In this document: positions 47,001-55,245 of the stretch, piece by piece
Numbering within the stretch: position 1 is the first letter of the stretch
How the letters are laid out: each line of letters opens with the position of its first letter
Assembly: GCA_019155185.1 (NCBI GenBank)
Contig: CM032808.1
Coordinates: 3,654,492-3,718,491 of the forward strand
Direction of reading: 5' to 3'
Length of the DNA stretch: 64,000 nt
Source of the DNA: Beaufortia kweichowensis
Lineage: Eukaryota; Chordata; Actinopteri; Cypriniformes; Gastromyzontidae
The notes under the pieces: generated by a model
What the model saw: only the letters and a program-made list of their open reading frames with translations
Database searches by the model: none
What the model was told of the DNA's origin: nothing
Made by a program: the position numbers and the translations under genes

Positions 47001-47550
47001 CCACGAATTAGTCGTGAGTTTTTTGTTTTAAACTGGTAGGAAAAAGGTTGAGTGTGACGAATAAACGTTAGGCAAAATGGTAACAAAGATGTCTCTATGA
47101 GCTAGTCATGAGAGAAAAATAATTGGTTTTTAAGCGGCTAGATAATTTAAAGGATACCACGACTGAGTCGTGATGAACTAGAGCCTGAGGGTTGGAACCC
47201 CGTATTGCTGACGAGTGATCGAAATTTCTGGGTGGAAGGCCCTGGGAACTTGGCTTTATTCCCAGAAGAAAAACCTGCAATTAGTGAATGCAGAAGACTA
47301 AGAATAGCTCTGCGATTAGTGTATGCAGATGACTAATAATAGTTGTTGAGATACCCGTATAAAGAGGTACGGATGATTTTGAAAAGTTAAGAGTCACACA
47401 AGAGACCTAAGATACCCGTATAAAAAAACGGATGAGTGAGATACCCGGATGATTAAGAATACCTGTATAGAGAGATACAGATGATGAAGAATACCTGTAT
47501 AGAGAGATACAGATGATTAAGATACCTGTATAAAAAGATACAGATGGTTA
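47001..47550 (+). repeat. Series of short hairpins in the retroviral leader
   Basis: Hairpins: CACGA-attag-TCGTG (47002-47016), ATGA-gctag-TCAT (47097-47109), CACGAC-tga-GTCGTG (47158-47172), CTGCA...TGCAG (47275-47293), CTGC...GCAG (47310-47328). From 47349 to 47546 there are about six units of 17-32 bp of the form 'gatacccgtataaagaggta' or 'gaatacctgtatagagagat'. Full units pair CCGTA with TACGG or CTGTAT with ATACAG. The paired positions change together between units. This is the place where retroviral genomes carry dimerisation and packaging structures; that role is inference. Confidence 0.75.
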
Positions 47551-47559
47551 TGAGAATTT

Positions 47560-48650
47560 GATATGGAGCGCATATGAAAATCCTTGCAAGTATATATTGT
47601 GTAAAATTTTATGAACATTAAGTAATTAATACATGTATATGTGCGATCTGTTTTTTATGCTGTTGCAGTGTTATTGTGAATTACTGTGCTTTATGGGCAT
47701 TTAACTTGCTGTGCGTTTTGCTGTAAAAATTGCTTTGTTGTGTGAACACGGAGGATAGGAGTAGGCTGAATTTTTGGAGTCAGATAAAGAGAATACAGAG
47801 TGTGTATTGTGAGGAGGAAAAGATAATGGAGAGACATTGTTGAACAGTAAATCAGATCTATGAACATATGAAGAATGCATTTGTGTTCGTTGTTGAATAG
47901 TTTTGGGAATTAAATATAAAAAATATAGAAAATCTAGTAAAGAACAAAAGCAAGTATTTCATTTCATTTGGTTGTAATAGTGTACTGATATGGAACAAAG
48001 TGAGTAAAATGTGTGGTAAAACATAAGATTGAAATAAGTAGAAATAAAAGTATCAAAAGGAGGCAAATTTTATATGACAATAAGAGAGTGGTAAAGAGGA
48101 AAAGAAAATAACTAACGAAAATTATGAAGTACATGGTTTGTTGAATGATCTATACAAGCATATATTTGCTGAAGTGAAGTTGAGGAGAAAATTCTCGTTT
48201 TGTTGTTTCATGTGCAGTGTTGTATTTAAAGTAGTTAAGTGATTTATTGTTTCATGAACAGGGCTGTATTTGAATTGAAGGGGTGATTTTAATAGGGGGT
48301 TTAAAAATAAAAGGGGTAGTCACGAATAAATAATAAAGTGTAATTTTGTAACAGTGTACAACACAGAAACAAGGAAAAATTGTAGATAGTGATAAAACAG
48401 AGTGGGTAAAAGAGGAAATACTAGTATAATTAAAAACAAAGAGAGGGTTTAGGATTAAAAGTATATTGTAAGACAGTAAAATCATTTTTGTGAGGAAGAG
48501 GGAGTCAGATTGAGTGCTGTCAAATAAAAGGACATGATATTAGTGGCGATCGGGACTGAAAAGTTTTGTGAAAGCCAGATTATAACTTTGTCACCCAGGT
48601 CAAGGCATTCGATTTAAATATTAATAATAATAATAATAATAATACATAAC
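47560..48650 (+). other. Retroviral leader/5' gag region, no recognisable domain
   Basis: AT-rich sequence between the hairpin region and the first gag-like frame. No conserved motif seen. It ends with a (TAA)n run at 48621-48645. Confidence 0.5.
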
Positions 48651-48658
48651 AGTAGTAA

Positions 48659-50180
48659 TTGATAAATAAGACAAATAACATAAAATTTGATAGAGAGTGT
48701 GAGGAGTATGGGACATGTGGTCCAAAAGAATTAAAACTACAGTGGGAGGCAGCTGTAGCTCAAGTGTTGAGTGGCACTGAGCCCAAGAAAAGAGAGAAAC
48801 TGAGAAAACAACTAGAGTCGATGTATGATGCTTCAGGGTTGTTGGATCATTCATAAGAGAAAAATTTGAGAAAAAATGGACAGGGAAATTAAGCGAGGCT
48901 GAGAAAAGAGGAGTTGAGAGAAACTGGAGAAACAAAAAGTGTGATTAAAAAAAAAAAGTGAAGAATTCAAGTATAAAGTTTAGATTGTGGCATACAATTG
49001 CTTTGACTTGAGCGAGTCAGAGAACGGAAGTAGCGAGAGAAGGCGGAGGAGGCAACGCCTCTAAGAAAGAAGGAGTGGTCTAGAGTTGAGCCCTCTGCCC
49101 ACCTCCATACGAGAGGGGAGGGGGAGCACAGCAGCGCAGCAGCTTGCAGGCTGAATTGTTTAATGTTGAAAGAGGACAGCTAGAAATGGAACAATTACAA
49201 GATAAAGATGTTGAGTTTTTTTTTTTTGACTGTAGAACTGTAGCAAGCAGACAGACGGAAGAGAGGCATTTCTAGTAACTAGTGTAGAAGTTTTAACTTT
49301 GACTCAAGGATATAGATTAGCAATAGGTTTGGTTGGGTCAAGTAGCATAAGCAGGGCAACTAGCAGAAATACAACACGATGCTAACACAAACACAAGCCA
49401 GTCTGAAACCCCTTATGGGACAATAGCCACCAGACTGGGCAAATGCCATCAGAAAACACTTTCCAGCACCACTAGGGGCCATTCACAACATTAAGTTCAT
49501 CCCCAAAGAGGGGGAGACGCCAGCAGCATATTTAATGCATTTAATAAAATGTAAAGAAGAATGGGAGGCACAAAGAGGCACACCCACATTCAGATAGGGT
49601 ACATGAAGAAATGTTCAGAGCTGCAGTAATGGAAGGGACGGAGGAGTGTGTAAAGAGTAGTCCAAAAGAAAATCCAGATATACCGGGCAGCACCACACAA
49701 ACATGGGAAAGACATTTGATGCACCACATGATTAGAGCACAAGAAAAGGCAAGGCGAAAGGACTGTGAGCTGGAGGACCTAAAAGTACAACTATTAAAAC
49801 TGCAGTTAGGGGAAGCTAGACAAAAGATAAATGACAAAAAAAAAAAAAGAGATAAGAATTAGTAGCTATTGCAACACCCAGATATAGACACACCACAATC
49901 TGAGGAGAATAGGGCACATAATAGACAAATAGGTCCAACATTTAGAGCCCAACCATGGTCATATGGCCAGCAAAATGTGGGGTATGGTATGGAAGGCATG
50001 GGAGCCGCGGGGGCATGAGGGGCGGAAGAGGAGGATGGCAGGGCAGAAACTGTTTCGTCTGTGGCCAGCTAGGTCACTTTGCTAAAGAATGTCCACAGCA
50101 GCACACATCTGGCCCGGCTCCTAAAGGGAGAGGGGGCTATAATCGAGGCAGAGCATCTCAAAAGGGGCGAGGGGGATAAA
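48659..50180 (+). pseudogene. gag of the endogenous retrovirus (fragmented)
   Basis: Structural polyprotein remnants in several frames. 48659-48856 encodes a charged segment with AAVAQVLSG, placed like a matrix domain. A PPPY motif (49099-49110) fits a late domain that recruits the host ESCRT pathway. About 49480-49860 encodes capsid-end-like sequence (FIPKEGETPAAYLMHLIKC, then the helix WERHLMHHMIRAQEKAR). 49955-50179 has Gly/Arg-rich RGG-type stretches around one zinc knuckle (CFVCGQLGHFAKEC, about 50051-50092). Frameshifts and a poly-A run (about 49839-49850) break the frame, so no Gag is made. Confidence 0.75.
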
Positions 50181-50261
50181 CAGCACCCCATGCAGCGCTT
50201 GCTCCTCAACCAACTGCACAAAGAGAGCAACAGAGAGACCACAGCAGGGCTATGGCAGAGC

Positions 50262-51470
50262 CGATGCTGAGCATTGAGGTCAACCAAGACCGTCTGAACT
50301 TTTTAGTGGACACTGGGGCCACTTTTTCCATTTTTACTATTGACTTTGACCAAACACAGATATCACCAAAGCCGGTGGAGGTCGTGGGTTTCTCGTGGTG
50401 ACCATTATCATCCTCCAAAGAACCAGGAGGGACTGACAGATACTAAAGAGAACTTCATTCTGAGACTGTTGGCGGGCAGGGACTGTTACTGTTGTACTCC
50501 ATTTGGAGTGCCGACTGGGGTTCCGTAAGTGCCTCCATACAATCTCCCACATGTGACATTATTATATGATAGGAATTAGACAGAATAATATCAACAAAGT
50601 TTTTCGGAAGAATTAGAGGGAACAGAATGGGAAATTATGGGATTATTGTAGAATTAGAGGGAATAGTGGGGGCTGTAGAACTAACTGAAAAACAGGAAGA
50701 ATGGTACATGATGAAGGGGGAGGCTAGGCCACACATCACTGTAGCAGTACATCACAGACACCAAGCTAAAGATTTAGGGCCCATGACAAAGAAGTTACAG
50801 GAGATGAGAGATTGGGAGGAAACACAGATAGAAGGGGTTAAACATTCAATGAAAGAGCAGGCTTACAAAATTGATAAACACACCAGCAACACAGTTACAT
50901 TAAGACATAGATGGATAACTAGATGGCACGGTAGGGAGAAAACTGATCATGAATTAACTGAACAAATGATTAACACATTGTGGTCACTAGGACCTAAAGA
51001 TGTTGGCTTTTGCTCCTCCAGTCCAGAGATCACTTTTGACCTTGTCACATATGAGCCAATATAGCAACCTGAGCATCCACAAAAAACAAAAAACTGATGA
51101 GGGGAATGTAGACATAATTAAGAGCCCGCTGACAGCAGGAGTAATAGAACCATCACATTTATTCCCAAATGCAACACCACATTCTGCCTGTAGTAAAAAA
51201 AAAAAAAAATTATAATTACCTGTATCCAACCTTTACACAGCTCTGACCAACCTGAGACCACAACATGATTTATATGTATTGATTTAGCAAATGCATTCTT
51301 CTGCCTACCATTAGATATATTTTCATTCACATTCAAGGGCCAACAGTATAGATACACGAGGGTACCAATGGGGGTCATAGTGTCACCAGAGAGAGTGAGA
51401 TAACTGTTAACAGAGTGTTGTTCCAGAAGAAGTATAAGAAAACAGCACAATTGGTTATAGGGCATCATCT
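50262..51470 (+). pseudogene. pro-pol remnants: protease and reverse transcriptase
   Basis: About 50290-50345 encodes FLVDTGATFSIFTI, the aspartic protease active-site loop DTGA. A 145-codon frame at 50627-51061 covers the linker before RT (EARPHITVAVHHRHQAKDLG). About 51100-51215 has TAGVIEPSHLFPN, the RT amino-terminal region, ending in a poly-A run. About 51285-51390 reads ANAFFCLPLDIF then RYTRVPMG, the RT palm before the catalytic motif. The YxDD segment itself is missing. RT is therefore dead by deletion and frameshifts. Confidence 0.75.
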
Positions 51471-51479
51471 GAGCATTTT

Positions 51480-52525
51480 AACATCACAGACTGTAATGGC
51501 ATACGTTAATTTAGCATCATTTACCATGTCATCCTTAAGAGAAGAGAGAATTCTAAAAATTTCAAGATGGCAAAACTTAACTTTCACACCTAAGGGGATC
51601 AACATGGCTGATTACATGACACAAGGGGAACCACACGAGTGTGAACTTACAGTGATTGCTAAGTGAAAAGTTAGGCCAGAACTAATGAGCACCAGATTGG
51701 AGGGAGAAGCTGAAGATTTGTTTAATGATGGATGTTGTTTCAGGGATGAGAAGGGTGATTTGCAAGCAGGGTATGCTGTAGTAAGGAAAGTAGGAATCAG
51801 TTTGACATTATAGTAACAAAAACCATGACAGGGAAGCAATCAGCACAAAGGGCGGAAGTGAAGGCATTAATAGAAGCTTTGAAGTGGAGTAGAGAGAAAT
51901 GGGTAAACATTTACAGTGATTCAGCTTATGAAGTTGGGGCAGTGCATGATGAACAGACAGAATGGTACGAATTAAAAAAAAAGAAAGAAAAAAGAGCACC
52001 TGAGGCAAGTTGAACAAACACTTGGTTTGAAACACTGATTTGATAAAGTATATCACCCACAGTGAAAGGGCAAAGTTGAGCGAATTAATCACCATATCAA
52101 AACAAAATTGGCTAAAATCTGTGCACAGACCAAAATTAATTGGGTAAAAGTGTTAATGATTGCTTTATTGTTGATACGATCGGTGCTGAGTAGAACAACC
52201 GGTTAAATACCTTTTTAAACCTCTCACAGGGAGACAATTGCCTGGCCCAAGCGCAGCGTTGAATATGAATGACACCACACCAATGATGTATCGACCATAA
52301 TATGGTAAACTTACTGCTTTTGTATAAGATTTCTTGAAAACAGGTTATGTACAGGAAACAGAAGGATCCAGGTGGTACCACTGGACTTGCTGTATGTCTA
52401 TGGATTCACCAGCTAGTAAACTTGGTGAGATAAGAGTGGCCCTGAAGGAACTTCAGAGCCAAAAGGGGGAGGGTAAACACACACCAGCACGACACAGACA
52501 TCACAGATATTACACATTCTGAACA
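51480..52525 (+). pseudogene. pol remnants: RNase H and integrase
   Basis: About 51700-51980 encodes RNase H-like sequence with LFNDGCCFRD, then AQRAEVKALIEAL, then IYSDSAYEVGAVH, i.e. the Asp, Glu and Asp positions. The frame shifts near 51815. About 52020-52240 keeps the end of the integrase core (VYHPQ, then KVERINHHIKTKLAKICAQT with the catalytic Glu). 52334-52519 is the carboxyl-terminal part (SRWYHWTCC, then GEGKHTPARHRHHRYYT). The amino-terminal zinc domain and most of the core are deleted. Confidence 0.75.
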
Positions 52526-52699
52526 AACCACAGAACAATACACATGCACTGGAAACGAGAACACAATTGACACACCACACAAGAAATTGTTGTTGATAAA
52601 CAAAACTTACAGACACAGACAAACACTGATAGAAACAAACACTGATAGAAATTTGTGATTGTTGTGATTTATATTGTGTTGTTATATATATAGAGAAAA

Positions 52700-53103
52700 G
52701 GAGACTTATTCACCAGCCCACCCACAGAGACATTGGCACATTGTGTAAGTAAAGACTGTAAATTTGAAGCAGGTATTGCCAAAGAATTCAGAAGAAGATT
52801 TGGGGTTGAAAAAGTAAGACAACAGCAAAAGGGGGTGGGAGAATGTGCATTAACTACTGATTGCAACAGAAATTTTTTTCATTTGATCACAAAGAGTGTG
52901 CTACAGATCTGCCAACATATGACAATTTTACAAAGAGTATTAAATGTATGAGAAAGTGTTGTGAAGAAAAAGGTATCGAGACAATCTCTATCCCAAAAAT
53001 AGGTTGTGGCAGAGACAAGCTGAACTGGGGAGAAGTGGAAGAGATACTGCTAAGATAATTTCGGGGCTCCGGAATAACAATAACTGTATATGAACTGCCA
53101 TAA
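52700..53103 (+). pseudogene. OARD1/TARG1-type macrodomain (ADP-ribosyl hydrolase fold) inside the retrovirus
   Basis: It starts GDLFTSPPTETLAHCVSKDC and continues with EAGIAKEFRRRFG, the phosphate/ribose-binding region of OARD1-like macrodomains. HLITK (about 52879-52893) holds the Lys that forms the lysyl intermediate in OARD1. A one-base frameshift follows at about 52891. The second frame has DLPTYDNFTKSIKCM, then ISIPKIGCGRDKLNW, whose Asp matches the second catalytic residue, and ends ITITVYELP-stop. An in-frame stop lies at 53056. OARD1 removes ADP-ribose from acidic residues and deacylates O-acetyl-ADP-ribose. Length (about 134 codons) is near that of the domain alone. It lies between integrase and env, where accessory genes sit. 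Once functional, now broken. Confidence 0.88.
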
Positions 53104-53532
53104 ATGATAATCTGTTTACAGGAGAAAGACAGACGAGACATCATCGAGAGACATTGAACTGATGGGTGAATGAGTCAATGATAACATTCTTACTGGTTTT
53201 TTTTGTTGTGTTTTTTACTATTTTTCTTTACAGGTACAGGGGTTTTACAGTTAACAATTGTTTTTACAAAAGTTTCTTTTAATGATTTAAGATTTTGAGT
53301 GTGTTTTCAATCAGTATTATACGTTTAAGATTTTAAGGTTTTATATTTTACAGAAGTGTTATTTCTTTCAAAGTGTTTCATTTCATGTTCTAAGATTTTA
53401 AAGTGGAGTTTAGATCTTTTAGAGGGTTTTTTGAATTTAACATAATAGCTTTGACTTAGTATAAATAGGGTTTTGTTTAGCTTACTTTTGAACCCAAAAA
53501 CAATATAAAATAACAGAAACCATACTATAAAA
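53104..53532 (+). other. Spacer between macrodomain and env leader
   Basis: AT-rich. It contains a pyrimidine-rich tract ending 'ctttacag' at about 53232, a candidate env splice acceptor. No coding homology seen. Confidence 0.5.
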
Positions 53533-53855
53533 ATGAAGCTTTGGGAAAAGTGGAAATTGTTGGGAGTGTTAGGAGTAATATTATTGATAATAGTGGGAAT
53601 AATATTAGGGCATGAACAAAACAAGAGCAACACCACGGTAACAGAGCACTTAAGAGCAAAAAGGGCAGTAAAAGAGAAAACCAAAAGACCAGTGTCTCCA
53701 AAGATATGGGGGTATTGAATTGAACTATGAAAAAGGGTTGACTACGTCATTCACTTTTGATCTATGTAGTGTAATTAATTGTGGGGGACGAAATAGTTTT
53801 TACAGAGGTTATGATATCTAAAACAATGCAGGAACATTCAGGGGTAAGAAATGAG
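53533..53855 (+). pseudogene. env leader and start of surface protein, truncated
   Basis: The frame 53533-53718 starts MKLWEKWKLLGVLGVILLII, a positively charged start plus hydrophobic helix, as in an uncleaved or signal leader of an envelope protein. HLRAKRAVK follows, with a furin-type RAKR site. In the next frame, to about 53811, the sequence reads FTFDLCSVINCGG, plausible beginning of the surface subunit. The sequence then meets L2 copy B, so the rest of env, its fusion and membrane parts are gone. Confidence 0.65.
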
Positions 53856-54495
53856 GACGTTACTGTCGTGCTGTAGTTTAGCATCTTTTTCTGTAAATGA
53901 TTTGTTTTTAGTCAGTTTTGAGACTGTATTAAAAAGAAATCGCAGGTTATTTTGATTTTCTGTGATCAACTTGCTGAAATAGGACGATTTGGTGGTTTTT
54001 AGAGCCTGTTTGTACTTGTTGGTACTCTCTTTCCATGCATCGCGCCATACTTCTAGGTTCGTAGTCCTCCATCTACACTCCATTTTTCTAGTTGCTTTTT
54101 TTAGGGCTGCGGTGTGGTTATTATACCGTGGTGATGGCGTTCTTTCTTTTATTCTTTTTAATCTAATAGGCGCGACAACTTCTAAAGTTTGTAAAGTAAT
54201 GTTTCTGTTACAATGTCAAGATCTTCATTTTTGTTGATTACATTAAGGGTTTGATATAGATTTGGAAGATTGTTAATAAAACTATCTTTAGTGGTAGAGA
54301 TGATTGATCTGCTTGATCTGAATCGAGGTGTAGGACGAGCGGGTTTATCTAAAAGTACAGTATAGGTTATGAGGCAGTGATCTGAAATAGCATCGCTCAG
54401 AGGTAATATTTCTAAGTTGTTTATGTTTAGTCCAAAATTTAGAATTAGGTCTAAAGTGTGCAAAAAGAAGGAACACCACAAAACAGGCAATACAT

Positions 54496-55245
54496 TGTGA
54501 AATGAAATAACGTCAGAGTGGAAACGGCATTAAACTATAAAAGCATGTTCACTCCACCCGGCGGCCATGAATAATACTCGTGACATGCGAACGCCCGAGT
54601 TCCCCCTAGTGGTCGGGAGCATTTCCGTTGTGTTGTGACGTAATGTCAGTCTTCATGTTATCTTCCTATATGGGATCCAAGATGTTGAAGCTTATTTAGT
54701 GATCGATACATCACATATCACAAAATGATGAGCATGCAGTTAGTTTTATGTTTCTGTAATAGTATGATAGTAGGCTATTTCAAATATACAGGCTATTGCA
54801 TATATGCTGTAAATACATTTATTAAAAAGAGTCAACAGACATCAAGTAGAAAATCTCAAAGTAAAAAAGTACAAACATCTTCAAATATCCAATATGTAAG
54901 TGCCACATCATAAGAGCTTTACTGACTATATGGCATATTTTCAAAATAACATTTCAGTCAGACATTCCACTAAAATCAAAATAAATATTTATAAAAACAG
55001 TGATTATCAAGCTATGTTACCTGATTTTCAATAATGCAAACCAAACCAAAACACAAACATTTAAAGAGTTGAAATACATGTCAATATCTTGTTGGTCATG
55101 AAGCTTTAGTCTTAAAATCCAATGAAACCTGCCACTCAAGCACATTCACACCAAGCAAACCTTGCAGTAAATCTATTGTACTTATTCTAAAAGTGCCCTT
55201 GTAGAACACTCCTCATTAAACTATGGGATGTCTTTGCAAGCAGGT
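54496..55245. other. Between the HECT gene start and the lrrc45 3' end
   Basis: 5' flank of the HECT pseudogene on - and 3' flank of lrrc45 on -. A minus-strand 'ttttatag' near 54537 could be a TATA element for the former. AATAAA on the minus strand (near 54820-54826) could be a polyadenylation signal for the latter. No other gene. Confidence 0.45.

Larger units (their letters stand above)
46050..53855 (+). mobile_element. Endogenous retrovirus with tRNA-Trp primer site and a captured macrodomain; 3' end lost
   Basis: Order on +: 5' LTR (46050-46746), primer binding site (46750-46767), structured leader, gag remnants (48659-50180), protease (about 50280-50350), RT (about 50630-51400), RNase H (about 51690-51980), integrase (about 52010-52510), macrodomain (52700-53103), env leader (53533-53718) and the first part of env to about 53855. 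There the sequence returns to L2 copy B, so most of env and the 3' LTR are deleted. Every long gene has frameshifts. It inserted into L2 copy B; the tetranucleotide before the LTR is CCTA. Confidence 0.9.
44031..54458 (-). mobile_element. L2-type LINE (copy B) inserted in the HECT gene, itself split by a retrovirus
   Basis: A perfect 8-bp target duplication TGCAAAAA flanks it (44023-44030 and 54459-54466). On the minus strand, 54458-53856 encodes the end of the endonuclease (HTLDLILNFGLNI, then SDHCLITYTV) and the linker (MECRWRTTNLEVWRDAW). The retrovirus then intervenes (53855-46050). Reverse transcriptase continues at 46049-44696, followed by a 3' untranslated region that ends with 'aagcgctatacaagtaaaat' and an (AATTG)n tail at 44031-44053. 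About 150 codons between linker and RT are missing at the retroviral junction. The endonuclease start is absent (5' truncation). Confidence 0.9.
40756..54495 (-). pseudogene. G2E3-like zinc-ribbon/HECT ubiquitin-ligase gene, interrupted and truncated
   Basis: The start codon is at 54495. Codons 1-12 (M-Y-C-L-F-C-G...) break at 54459 and resume at 44030-43951, giving two CxxC pairs of a zinc ribbon. Further exons: 42926-43047, 42325-42634, 42126-42211, 41982-42037, 41883-41916, 41653-41714, 41446-41532, 41025-41343, 40756-40931. All use GT-AG; 41446 has a weak donor GTTGTA. The 41343-41025 exon has the start of the HECT-like domain (FKHASYDPLHDMLVKF, then VDTGGPK). One base is missing after GGPK relative to the usual GGPKREFL, shifting frame. 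The last exon has YFLAGQMITVSIVHGGPGPR. The C-lobe with the catalytic Cys is absent. Related genes are multicopy in cyprinids (family knowledge). It is a host pseudogene split by the L2 insertion 44031-54458. Confidence 0.8.
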
